This document shows positions 29,949 through 37,237 of a stretch of DNA of 64,000 bases, piece by piece (positions within the stretch are counted from its first letter, which is position 1; every line of letters starts with the position of its first letter). Position numbers and translations under genes: made by a program. The DNA is from Pseudomonas sp. B21-023 (lineage in GTDB: Bacteria > Pseudomonadota > Gammaproteobacteria > Pseudomonadales > Pseudomonadaceae), in assembly GCF_024749165.1 (NCBI RefSeq), contig NZ_CP087190.1, forward strand, positions 3,259,501-3,323,500. Direction: 5' to 3'. Under the pieces are notes generated by a model that saw only the letters and a program-made list of their open reading frames with translations, did not search any database and was not told where the DNA came from.

Positions 29949-30701
29949 CTACAGACTGACCCCCAGCGCCCGGCGCAGCTGCTCGCCACGGGCATCGTCC
30001 GCCGCGCTGACCAGGGCAAAGTTGTAATCGCCATGGGACCAGTAGCGAGCCTCCAGCTGGCCATCGGTGCGCTGGCCGGTAGGCATGCGCTCGAAATGCT
30101 CGCCGGGAGAGCGCAGGAACAGGCTGATGCGCTGCCCCTGGCGATCCTCGAACACCAGCAACGCCGCTGGCCCCGCCTCGTTGCTCAACAGCCGAGCCCC
30201 TACCGGCTGGAAGCCATAACCCGCCAGGTCCGGCAAGCGGCCGACACGGTTGAAGTGGGTTCTCAGCCAAGCCTGCAGGCGTGCCGGCTCGCGGGCCTCG
30301 ATGTCCAGTGTGCTGGCCTCGGCGAACAACCTGTGGGCCTGCACCGCGTCGGCCATGGGCAGCATGCCGGCGAACAGCGTCGCCTCACGCGCCTGCCAGC
30401 CGCCCAACCCGCCCAGGCCTACCGCCAGCATCAGCACCGCCGCTACTGCCAGGCGGCGCTGCCGGCGTTGACGCAGGCGGCGACGCAGCGGGGCCAGGTC
30501 AAGCTCCGGATCGCTCGGCCGCTCGCCAAAGCCGGCCAGCGCCGCCCGCAGGCGTCGAGCGTCGGCACGCCAGGCCTCGATGCGCACGGCCTCCTGCGGA
30601 TTGGCGGCCAGCCAAGCCTCCACCTCGGCCCGGCGCGCCGGCTCCAGGCGCTCGTCGACATAGGCGTGCAGTTCGTGTTCGGTGGGGATCAGGCGTGTCA
30701 T
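29949..30701 (-). CDS. Membrane anti-sigma factor for the upstream ECF sigma factor
   Basis: The 250-residue protein has a short cytosolic N-terminus (TEHELHAYVDERLEPARRAEVEAWL, typical of anti-sigma domains), an arginine-rich stretch, one membrane helix at about 83-101 (LAVAAVLMLAVGLGGLGGW) and a periplasmic C-terminus of about 150 residues. It contains no cysteine, so the zinc-binding HxxxCxxC motif of redox anti-sigma factors is absent. The gene overlaps the sigma gene by 4 bp (ATGA), implying translational coupling. By position it holds the sigma factor at the membrane until a signal arrives. Confidence 0.85.
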   Translation of the reverse strand: MTRLIPTEHELHAYVDERLEPARRAEVEAWLAANPQEAVRIEAWRADARRLRAALAGFGERPSDPELDLAPLRRRLRQRRQRRLAVAAVLMLAVGLGGLGGWQAREATLFAGMLPMADAVQAHRLFAEASTLDIEAREPARLQAWLRTHFNRVGRLPDLAGYGFQPVGARLLSNEAGPAALLVFEDRQGQRISLFLRSPGEHFERMPTGQRTDGQLEARYWSHGDYNFALVSAADDARGEQLRRALGVSL

Positions 30702-31216
30702 TTGAGTCTCCGCAAGGCCGGGGGCGTAGGGCTGCCCTCGGTCAGTTCACGCAGGGCGGCACGGGCACGCGACAGGCGCGACATCACCGTGCCGATGGGG
30801 ATGCCAAGCGTCTCGGCCGCCTCCTTGTAGCTCAAGCCTTCGACACTGACCAGCAACAGCAATGCCCGCTGCTCGGGCGACAAGCGGGCGAAGGCCTGCA
30901 GGTCGGCCTGGGCCAGCACGATGCTCTCGATCTCGCCGCCCGCCGCTTCCTCGGCCTGGCCCCGGCCGAACCAGGCCAGCCAGCGCGCATGCAGGCGCTC
31001 GCGGCGCTTGCCGTCGAGGAACAACCGGTAAAGGATGGTGAACAGCCAGGGGCGCAGGCTGTCGGCATCACGCTGCTGGCCGCGACGGCTCAAGGCGCGC
31101 TCGACCGTGGCCTGGACCAGGTCGTCGGCGGTACCGGGCTCGCGGGTCAGCCACAGGGCAAAGCGGCGCAGGCGCTGCAGCAGCTCGCGCCATTGTTGGT
31201 CGTCCAGATCGTGCAT
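30698..31216 (-). CDS. ECF-type RNA polymerase sigma factor
   Basis: The 172-residue sigma-70-family protein contains only region 2 (about 10-75, LWLTREPGTADDLVQATVERAL, RPWLFTILYRLFLDGKRR) and region 4 (about 105-160, LSPEQRALLLLVSVEGLSYKEAAETLGIPIGTVMSRLSRAR), the ECF layout. It is cotranscribed with a membrane anti-sigma factor and divergent from a peroxidase/b561 operon. The GGAATA-N15-CGTC motif ahead of both units suggests it transcribes itself and that operon. Confidence 0.93.
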   Translation of the reverse strand: MHDLDDQQWRELLQRLRRFALWLTREPGTADDLVQATVERALSRRGQQRDADSLRPWLFTILYRLFLDGKRRERLHARWLAWFGRGQAEEAAGGEIESIVLAQADLQAFARLSPEQRALLLLVSVEGLSYKEAAETLGIPIGTVMSRLSRARAALRELTEGSPTPPALRRLK

Positions 31217-31258
31217 GGTAGGGTTCCGGGGCCCTGCGGGCTGTCAGTGTACAAGGCA

Positions 31259-31283
31259 GACGCGCGGGCACGGAATCTATTCC
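31259..31283 (-). promoter_or_regulatory. Predicted ECF promoter of the sigma/anti-sigma operon
   Basis: On the reverse strand, GGAATA (31283-31278), a 15-base spacer and CGTC (31262-31259) form an ECF-type promoter about 43 bp before the sigma start codon. The spacing is identical to the promoter of the divergent operon, implying autoregulation. Confidence 0.7.
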
Positions 31284-31290
31284 CCCGCCG

Positions 31291-31315
31291 GGAATAAATC
31301 GTTTGCCCCTGCGTC
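31291..31315 (+). promoter_or_regulatory. Predicted ECF promoter of the peroxidase/b561 operon
   Basis: GGAATA (31291-31296), a 15-base spacer and CGTC (31312-31315) form an ECF-type promoter 34 bp ahead of the peroxidase ATG. It mirrors the promoter on the other strand, and the two -35 elements are only 7 bp apart. Confidence 0.7.
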
Positions 31316-31349
31316 GTACCGGTTCATTCCACCTGACCGGACCGTTCCC

Positions 31350-32396
31350 ATGACTACTCCCCTGCACGGCCCTGCCAAGGCCCTGCGCCTGGCCGCCATC
31401 GCTGCCACGCTGGCCGCCCTGGGCGCAGGCTTCGCCTACGCCGCCGGCTGGATCGGCGCGCCAAGGCTGACCCCGCAACGCATCATCGACACCTTCGAAG
31501 CCCAGGCCGGCCACCACCCCGGCTACCGGAAGAACCATGCCAAGGGCCTGTGTGTCAGCGGTTACTTCCAGGCCAGCGGCCAGGCCACCTCGCTGTCCCG
31601 CGCCCGGGTGTTCAGCCAGCAGAAGGTGCCGGTGATCGGCCGTTTCGCCATCGGCGGCGCCAATCCGTTCGCGCCGGACACCGCCATACCGGTGCGCAGC
31701 CTGGCGGTGCAGTTGACCAGCGACGACGGCCAGGTCTGGCGCACCGGCATGAACAACCCGCCGGTACTGGCCGTAAGCACGGTCGAAGGTTTCTATGAAC
31801 AGGTCCTGGCCGGCGCTCCGGACCCGGCCACCGGCAAACCCGACCCGGCCAGGCTGCAAGCCTTCTTCGCCGCCCACCCGGAGAGCGCGGCGTTTCGCCA
31901 ATGGGCGGCCAGCTACAAGCCCAGCGACAGTTTCGCCAACACCGCCTACAACAGCATCAACGCCTTCCGCCTGATCGATGCCAACGGCCAGGCGCACCCG
32001 GTGCGCTGGACACTGGAGCCGCAGGCCGCTTACGCCGCTTTGCCCGCCCAGGTCGACGACAAGCAGTTCCTGCAACACGATCTGCAGCAACGCCTGGCGC
32101 AGGGCCCGCTGCGCTGGACCCTGCGCCTGACCCTGGCCGAGCCCGGCGATCCGGTGGACGACCCTGCCCGTCCCTGGCCCGCCGAACGCCGCAGCCTCAA
32201 TGCCGGCACCCTGGTCCTGGAGCAGGTCGACGGCCCCGAGCAAGGCGCCTGCCGCGACCTGAACTTCGACCCGCTGATCCTGCCCCACGGCATCGAACCC
32301 TCCGCCGACCCGATCCTCGCCGCCCGCTCGGCCGCCTATTCGGTGTCGTTCAACCGCCGCAGCCACGAGTCGCTGACCGAAGGAGCCCGCCCATGA
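31350..32396 (+). CDS. Catalase-related heme peroxidase, membrane-anchored or exported
   Basis: The 348-residue protein belongs to the small catalase-like (SrpA-type) peroxidases. The distal histidine is in NHAKGLCVSGYFQASG, GRFAIGGANPFAPD and SLAVQLTSDDGQVWRTGMNNPPV follow, and a C-terminal RSAAYSVSF fits the R-x3-Y proximal heme tyrosine pattern. A hydrophobic stretch at about 10-35 (LAAIAATLAALGAGFAYAAG) should export or anchor it. It lies under the predicted ECF promoter and overlaps the cytochrome b561 gene by 4 bp (ATGA). A peroxide-reducing envelope enzyme fed by b561 is a reasonable inference. Confidence 0.88.
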   Translation: MTTPLHGPAKALRLAAIAATLAALGAGFAYAAGWIGAPRLTPQRIIDTFEAQAGHHPGYRKNHAKGLCVSGYFQASGQATSLSRARVFSQQKVPVIGRFAIGGANPFAPDTAIPVRSLAVQLTSDDGQVWRTGMNNPPVLAVSTVEGFYEQVLAGAPDPATGKPDPARLQAFFAAHPESAAFRQWAASYKPSDSFANTAYNSINAFRLIDANGQAHPVRWTLEPQAAYAALPAQVDDKQFLQHDLQQRLAQGPLRWTLRLTLAEPGDPVDDPARPWPAERRSLNAGTLVLEQVDGPEQGACRDLNFDPLILPHGIEPSADPILAARSAAYSVSFNRRSHESLTEGARP

Positions 32397-32926
32397 GCGC
32401 CACTGCCTTTCACCCCCTGGCCCGGCTGCTGCACTGGCTGATGGCCGTGCTGATCCTGGCCATGCTGTTCATCGGCGTGAGCATGGTCGCCGACCTGTCG
32501 CCCCGCCACCCGTGGCTGGTCGAGCTGCACAAGGCCACTGGCCTGGCCCTGCTGGTGCTGGTGATCCTGCGCATCGTCCTGCGCCTGAGCCTGGCGCACC
32601 CGCCGCTGCCTCGCGACCTGCCTCCCCTGCAGCGCCTGGCCGCCGGCGCCTCGCACCTGCTGTTGTATGGGCTGATGCTGGCCATGCCGCTGCTCGGCTG
32701 GGCGATGCTCTCGGCAGGCGGTTACCCCCGCCCGCTGCAACTGCCCGCCATCGCCCCCCACGACCTGCAGCTCTACGCCGTGCTGCGCCAGGCCCACGGC
32801 TGGGCAGGCTACCTGCTGTTCGCCACGGTGCTGGCGCACCTGGGCGCGGCCCTGGTGCATGGCCTGGTGCGCCGCGACGGCGTCTTGCGTAGCATGTGGC
32901 CAGGCCCGTTGCGTCGCGGTGAGTGA
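32393..32926 (+). CDS. Cytochrome b561
   Basis: The 177-residue inner-membrane diheme cytochrome has four hydrophobic helices and conserved histidines: FHPLARLLHWLMAVLILAML in helix 1, LHKATGLALL in helix 2, HLLLYGLMLAMPLLGW in helix 3 and HGWAGYLLFATVLAHLGAALVH in helix 4. It moves electrons between quinol and periplasmic partners. Overlap by ATGA with the peroxidase gene indicates tight coupling, so it probably supplies electrons to that peroxidase. Confidence 0.92.
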   Translation: MSATAFHPLARLLHWLMAVLILAMLFIGVSMVADLSPRHPWLVELHKATGLALLVLVILRIVLRLSLAHPPLPRDLPPLQRLAAGASHLLLYGLMLAMPLLGWAMLSAGGYPRPLQLPAIAPHDLQLYAVLRQAHGWAGYLLFATVLAHLGAALVHGLVRRDGVLRSMWPGPLRRGE

Positions 32927-32948
32927 GCACCGCCGGGGCTCGACAAAC

Positions 32949-32967
32949 ATAAATAATAATCACTAAC
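32949..32967. promoter_or_regulatory. Fur-like sequence ahead of the MFS gene
   Basis: ATAAATAATAATCACTAAC matches the Fur consensus GATAATGATAATCATTATC at 13 of 19 positions and is centred about 48 bp upstream of the MFS start. AT-rich promoter DNA can reach this score by chance, so support is modest. Confidence 0.3.
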
Positions 32968-33005
32968 ATCGGCGCTCATTTCGTCGAGCTGCCCTGGACT
33001 GCCTT

Positions 33006-34223
33006 ATGAACGCCGCAAAGGACCCTGCCACGCTTGCCCCAGTGAGCAGCCCGCCCAGTACGTTGGACCTGCGCCCGCTGATGCTGGCCAACATGGCCTG
33101 CACCATGTCGATGATGGCCTTCGTCGCCCTGATCGGCCCGATCGCCCGCTTGCTGGGCATGGCCACCTGGCAGGCCGGCGCGGCGGTGACCGTGGCCGGC
33201 GTGGTCTGGGTGCTGCTGGCCCGGCCCTGGGGCCGCTTGGCCGATCGGCTTGGCCGGCGCCGGGTGTTGCTGCTGGGCAGCGGCGGCTTCACCCTGGCCT
33301 ATTGGGTGCTGTGCCTGTTCATCGACGGCGCGTTGCGCTGGCTGCCGGGCGCGACCCTGGCCTTCTTCGGCCTGATGCTGGCACGAGGCATGATCGGCGC
33401 CTTCTATGCCGCGCTGCCGGTGGGCGGCAACGCGCTGATCGCCGATCACGTCGAGCCGCAACGCCGGGCGCGGGCCATGGCCTCGCTGGGTGCGGCCAAC
33501 GCGGTCGGCCTGGTGCTGGGCCCGGCCCTGGCCGCGCTGCTGTCGCGCTACAGCCTGAGCATGCCGTTCTATGTGCTGTCGCTGCTGCCGGCCACGGCGT
33601 TCGTCGTGCTGCTGTTCAAGCTCAAGCCGCAGCCCTTGGCCCAGGCCCATGCGCCCAACCCGGTGCGACTGTCCGACCCGCGCCTGCGCAGGCCTTTGCT
33701 GGTGGCCTTCAGCGCCATGCTGAGCATCACCGTGTCGCAGATCGCCGTCGGTTTCTTCGCCCTCGACCGCCTGCAGCTCGAGGCCGGCGCCGCCGCCCAG
33801 GCCGCGGGCATCGCCTTGACCAGCGTGGGCGTGGCACTGATGCTGGCCCAGGTGTTCCTGCGCCAGTTGGAATGGCCACCTCTGAAGATGATCAAGGTCG
33901 GCGCCTGCGTATCCGGGCTCGGTTTCGCCGCCGCGGCCCTGGCCACCAGCGCGCCGTGGCTATGGGGCGCGTTCTTCATCGCCGCGTTCGGCATGGGCTT
34001 CGTGTTCCCGGCCTTTTCGGCGCTGGCGGCCAACGCCATGCACGCCAGCGAACAAGGTGCGACGGCCGGCTCGATCGGCGCCGCCCAGGGCATGGGCGCG
34101 GTGATCGGGCCACTGGCCGGCGCCCTGGTCTACGCCCTCGATCCGCGCCTGCCGTTCCTGGCCGTGGGCGCCCTGCTGTTGCTGGTCGGCCTGTGGCCGG
34201 CAGCGTCCGACCTGCGCCACTGA
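33006..34223 (+). CDS. MFS transporter
   Basis: The 405-residue polytopic protein has about 12 helices, with the MFS loop RPWGRLADRLGRRRVLLLG after helix 2, GMIGAFYAALPVGGNALIADHVEPQRRARAMASLGAANAVGLVLGPALAAL across helices 4-5, and GAAQGMGAVIGPLAGALVYA late. It resembles multidrug or siderophore exporters; the substrate is not known. A Fur-like box upstream would favour an iron-related role, weakly. It is followed after 79 bp by a PuuR-like regulator on the same strand. Confidence 0.87.
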   Translation: MNAAKDPATLAPVSSPPSTLDLRPLMLANMACTMSMMAFVALIGPIARLLGMATWQAGAAVTVAGVVWVLLARPWGRLADRLGRRRVLLLGSGGFTLAYWVLCLFIDGALRWLPGATLAFFGLMLARGMIGAFYAALPVGGNALIADHVEPQRRARAMASLGAANAVGLVLGPALAALLSRYSLSMPFYVLSLLPATAFVVLLFKLKPQPLAQAHAPNPVRLSDPRLRRPLLVAFSAMLSITVSQIAVGFFALDRLQLEAGAAAQAAGIALTSVGVALMLAQVFLRQLEWPPLKMIKVGACVSGLGFAAAALATSAPWLWGAFFIAAFGMGFVFPAFSALAANAMHASEQGATAGSIGAAQGMGAVIGPLAGALVYALDPRLPFLAVGALLLLVGLWPAASDLRH

Positions 34224-34302
34224 CGCGCACAGCGCGCAAGCGTGCAGAGTGTGCTTTAATGCCTCGCCCATTATTTTTGACACCTCTGCAAACAAGGCGG
34301 CT

Positions 34303-34848
34303 ATGGACACGGGGACACGACTCAAACTGGTGCGTGAACGCAACAACCTCTCCCAACGGGAGCTGGCCCGCCGCAGCGGCCTGACCAACTCGACCATCTC
34401 GCAGATCGAGCAGAACCGGGTCAGCCCTTCAGTCAGCTCCCTCAAGAAACTGCTCGAAGGGATCCCCATGTCCCTGGCCGAGTTCTTCAGTTTCGACGAG
34501 CCGGTGCGCGAGGAGCGCTATGTGTTCCGTGGCGGCGAACAGCCCGACCTGGGCCGCAACGGTCTGCGCATGCTGCTGGTCGGCGCCAGCGTCGAAGGTC
34601 GGCAGATGCGCATGCTGCGCGAGCTGTACGCACCGGGTGCCGATTCCGGCGAGCCGATCGTGCATGCCGAAGGCGAGGAATGCGGCCTGGTCACCCGTGG
34701 CACCCTGGAACTGTGGGTCGATGGCCAGGTGAGCATCCTCAATGCCGGCGACGGCTACTACATCCCCACCACCCTGCCCCACAGCTTCAAGAACATCGGC
34801 CCCGACGAGGCCGAGATCATCAGCGCCAACACCCCGGCGAACTTCTGA
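34303..34848 (+). CDS. XRE-cupin transcriptional regulator (PuuR-like)
   Basis: The 181-residue protein combines an N-terminal XRE helix-turn-helix (about 5-60, LKLVRERNNLSQRELARRSG and STISQIEQNRVSPSVSSLKKLLEG) with a C-terminal cupin sensor (about 110-178, EGEECGLVTRGTLELWVDGQ and AGDGYYIPTTLPHSFKN). PuuR-type proteins repress amine or amino-acid catabolic genes and sense the substrate in the cupin. No such operon lies next to it, so its targets may be elsewhere. The start at 34303 has AAGGCGG upstream; the frame back to 34249 adds no domain. Confidence 0.9.
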   Translation: MDTGTRLKLVRERNNLSQRELARRSGLTNSTISQIEQNRVSPSVSSLKKLLEGIPMSLAEFFSFDEPVREERYVFRGGEQPDLGRNGLRMLLVGASVEGRQMRMLRELYAPGADSGEPIVHAEGEECGLVTRGTLELWVDGQVSILNAGDGYYIPTTLPHSFKNIGPDEAEIISANTPANF

Positions 34849-34877
34849 TTCGCCAAAAGGGTTTCAGCGCTTGTGAT

Positions 34878-35126
34878 ATCGAGCGCCGCCCGCGCGGCGC
34901 ATCGCTGGCAAGCCAGCTCCCACATCTGTTTCGGGCCAATCTGTCCTGTGAAGTCGTCGCTGTCCGCCTTGGTGCAGGTCTTGAGACAGGTAGAGCGGCA
35001 GTCATGCCCACGCTGAAACCGCGTCGTACCGACAAGGCGTACAGCCGCGGCGGCGCAGACATAACTGGCCCGAAATAAATGTGGGAGCTGGCTTGCCAGC
35101 GATGCGCCGCGCGGGCGGCGCTCGAT
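34878..35126. mobile_element. 249-bp REP-derived inverted-repeat element, copy 1
   Basis: This occupies most of the gene-free stretch 34849-35225. Its arms begin ATCGAGCGCCGCCCGCGCGG at 34878 and end with the exact reverse complement at 35126, perfect over 48 bp and continuing inward with few mismatches (TTTCGGGCCA against TGGCCCGAAA). At this copy the inverted repeat also extends outward (AGCGCTTGTGA against TCACAAGCGCT). The arms contain a REP core (GCTGGCAAGCCAGCTCCCAC). A second copy differing at one base lies at 43976-44224 in the same orientation. It encodes no transposase, so it resembles a MITE mobilised in trans. No clear target duplication is seen. Confidence 0.8.
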
Positions 35127-35225
35127 CTCACAAGCGCTACAACCCTGACGACATACACCTGACAGCCATGAATCAATAGCACCCAAGGCCTTTAAAAGCG
35201 CTGCCTGCAAGAACGTGGTTGTACT

Positions 35226-35825
35226 TCATGCCTGCCTGACCAAGGCCTGCTCGACGAAATCCAGGCGGTCCTGGCCGAAGAACATCTGCCCGTCGACAAA
35301 GACCGTCGGCGCCCCGAACAAACCGCGCTCGACCGCCTCCTCGGTGGCTTTGCGCAAGGCGTCCTTGACCTCGGGCCGGGCGGCCAGTTCATGGAACATC
35401 TCGGCCTCGAAGCCACCGGCGGCCAGGGTTTCATCCAGTACCGCGGGATCTGCCAGATTGCGCCCATGCACGAACAGCCCTTCGAACAACACCTTCAACA
35501 GCGCCTCGAAACGCTCTTCGGCAAACAACTGGATGCCGATCAGCCCGCGCATCAGGTTCAGGGTGTTGACCGGGAACCCCGGCGGCAGGGTCAGCGGCAC
35601 GCCATAGCGATCGGCATAACGCTTGAGGTCGATGCGCATATAGCGCCCCTTGGCCGGCACCATTACCGGCGAGGCATTGCCGGTGGCCTGGAACACCCCA
35701 CCCAATAGAATCGGCTTGTACACCAACCGCGCCCCATGACGCGCGCACAGGGCGGGTAGCTGGGTGGAAGCCAGGTAGGTGGCCGGGCTGCCCAGGTCCA
35801 GGAAGAACTCGACGGTCTTGCTCAT
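35226..35825 (-). CDS. 2-hydroxychromene-2-carboxylate isomerase-like protein (DsbA/kappa-GST fold)
   Basis: The 199-residue thioredoxin-fold protein reads VEFFLDLGSPATYLASTQLPAL at the N-terminus, with the serine that activates glutathione in this family, then GGVFQATGN, LTLPPGFPVNTLNLMRGLIG and the C-terminal GLFGAPTVFVDGQMFFGQDRLDFV. HCCA isomerases use glutathione in naphthalene breakdown, but many homologues are general glutathione-linked isomerases. No naphthalene genes are present. It lies 27 bp behind an SDR gene on the same strand and is probably in its operon, controlled by the nearby TetR. Confidence 0.87.
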   Translation of the reverse strand: MSKTVEFFLDLGSPATYLASTQLPALCARHGARLVYKPILLGGVFQATGNASPVMVPAKGRYMRIDLKRYADRYGVPLTLPPGFPVNTLNLMRGLIGIQLFAEERFEALLKVLFEGLFVHGRNLADPAVLDETLAAGGFEAEMFHELAARPEVKDALRKATEEAVERGLFGAPTVFVDGQMFFGQDRLDFVEQALVRQA

Positions 35826-35852
35826 GATTCAATCCTTGTATGAGGGAGGGAT

Positions 35853-36584
35853 TTACCAGCGCTCCATCCACGGGCGCAGGTCCAGCTCGAAGGTCCAGGC
35901 ATCACGCGGTTGCGCATGCAGGAACCAGTAACTGTCAGCGATATGCGCAGGATCGAGGATGCCGTCCTGGTCCTTGAGCGCGTAGCGTTCAGGGAAGCTG
36001 TCGCGGATGAAGGCGGTGTCGATGGCACCATCGACCACCACATGGGCGACATGGATGTTCCGTGGCCCCAGTTCCCGCGCCATGCTCTGGGCCAGGGCGC
36101 GCAGGCCATGCTTGGCGCCGGCGAAGGCGGCGAAACCGGCCGCGCCGCGGGTGCCGGCGGTGGCACCGGTGAAGAGGATGGTGCCTTGCTCTCGGGTGAT
36201 CATGCGCCGGGCGACCGCCTGGGCGGTGAGAAAGCCGGCGAAGCAGGCCATTTCCCAGATCTTGAAGTACTTGCGCGGGGTCTCCTCGAGGATGCTGCAC
36301 GGCACATTGGCACCAATGTTGAAAACGAACGCCTCGATCGGGCCGATATCGCGCTCGATGGTCTCCACCAGCTCGGCGACCTCCTCTTCCTTGCGCGCAT
36401 CCGAGCCAAAGCCATGGGCCTGGCCGCCCGCGGCGCGAATCTCGGCGAGCAGCGGCTGCAGCTTCTGCGCCTCGCGCCGGGTCACACAGGCGACATAGCC
36501 CTCACGGGCGAAACGCTTGGCAATCTCGCCGCCGGTGGCATCACCCGCCCCGATCACCAGCACGACTTTTTGTTGTTCTGCCAT
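35853..36584 (-). CDS. SDR-family protein with atypical active site
   Basis: The 243-residue protein has the SDR Rossmann motif (VVLVIGAGDATGGEIAKRFA) and the NIGAN motif in VFNIGANVP. In the catalytic helix the expected YxxxK reads FAGAK (AAGFAAFAGAKHGLRALAQ), so phenylalanine replaces the tyrosine. It may work on an unusual substrate, act non-catalytically, or belong to an SDR subgroup with this change. The start at 36584 (MAEQQKVV) follows a G-rich stretch; an alternative ATG is at 36596. It is divergent from a TetR gene with a palindrome between, and followed by the isomerase-like gene. Confidence 0.85.
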   Translation of the reverse strand: MAEQQKVVLVIGAGDATGGEIAKRFAREGYVACVTRREAQKLQPLLAEIRAAGGQAHGFGSDARKEEEVAELVETIERDIGPIEAFVFNIGANVPCSILEETPRKYFKIWEMACFAGFLTAQAVARRMITREQGTILFTGATAGTRGAAGFAAFAGAKHGLRALAQSMARELGPRNIHVAHVVVDGAIDTAFIRDSFPERYALKDQDGILDPAHIADSYWFLHAQPRDAWTFELDLRPWMERW

Positions 36585-36607
36585 GGACCGCCCCATTGAT
36601 GAATGAT

Positions 36608-36620
36608 CGTTTAGTAAACG
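36608..36620. promoter_or_regulatory. Palindromic operator between the SDR and tetR genes
   Basis: CGTTTA-G-TAAACG is a perfect 6+6 bp inverted repeat about 24 bp ahead of the SDR start and 54 bp ahead of the TetR start. Such a site between a divergent tetR and its target is the usual TetR operator position. Confidence 0.55.
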
Positions 36621-36673
36621 AACGCTATGCTACGATCAGCTCATCGTCAAGCCCACACCACGAGGTTGCGCGC

Positions 36674-37237
36674 ATGCGCTACGCCACCGACCACAAGCAA
36701 CAGACCCGCGAAAAACTGCTGTCCAGCAGCGGCGCCCTGGCCAAGCGCGGCGGTTTCGCCGCCACTGGCGTGGCCGGGCTGATGAAGGCCATCGGCCTGA
36801 CCGGCGGCGCCTTTTACAACCACTTCCCGTCCAAGGATGACCTGTTCAGCGAGATCGTCCGCCGCGAGCTGGCCAACAGCCCGCTGGCGCGCCTGGTCGA
36901 ACGTGGCACCGACCGTGCGCGGCTCAAGCGCCTGCTCGACCAGTACCTGAGCCTGGCGCACCTGCACAATGCCGAAGGCGGATGCCCGTTGCCGCCACTG
37001 GGGGTGGAGATCGCCCGCGCTGAACGGCCGGTGCGCGAACAGGCCGAACACTGGCTGCTGGAATTGCACCAGGCCTGGAGCGAAACCCTGGATGACCCCG
37101 ACCTGGCCTGGGCCTTGCTCAGCCAGTGTGTCGGCGCGCTGGTGGTGGGTCGCATGCTGGCCAGCGAACCTGTGCAGGCACAGGTGCTGGACGCCAGCCG
37201 CAAGCTGGTCGAGCGGGTTTTCGATGAAGTTCGCTAG
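36674..37237 (+). CDS. TetR-family regulator
   Basis: The 187-residue protein has a typical TetR DNA-binding N-terminus (about 8-58: TREKLLSSSGALAKRGGFAATGVAGLMKAIGLTGGAFYNHFPSKDDLF) and a TetR C-terminal domain. GAGG lies 8 bases before the ATG at 36674. Divergent from the SDR-isomerase operon, it presumably represses it through the CGTTTAGTAAACG palindrome. Its 3' end overlaps the next gene by 14 bp, so the two are cotranscribed. Confidence 0.9.
   Translation: MRYATDHKQQTREKLLSSSGALAKRGGFAATGVAGLMKAIGLTGGAFYNHFPSKDDLFSEIVRRELANSPLARLVERGTDRARLKRLLDQYLSLAHLHNAEGGCPLPPLGVEIARAERPVREQAEHWLLELHQAWSETLDDPDLAWALLSQCVGALVVGRMLASEPVQAQVLDASRKLVERVFDEVR

Noticed and set aside
34972..35078. A short frame ending MPTLKPRRTDKAYSRGGADITGPK-like within both 249-bp elements
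   Set aside because: It is identical in both copies only because the elements are nearly identical. No ribosome binding site is apparent and it lies between hairpin arms.
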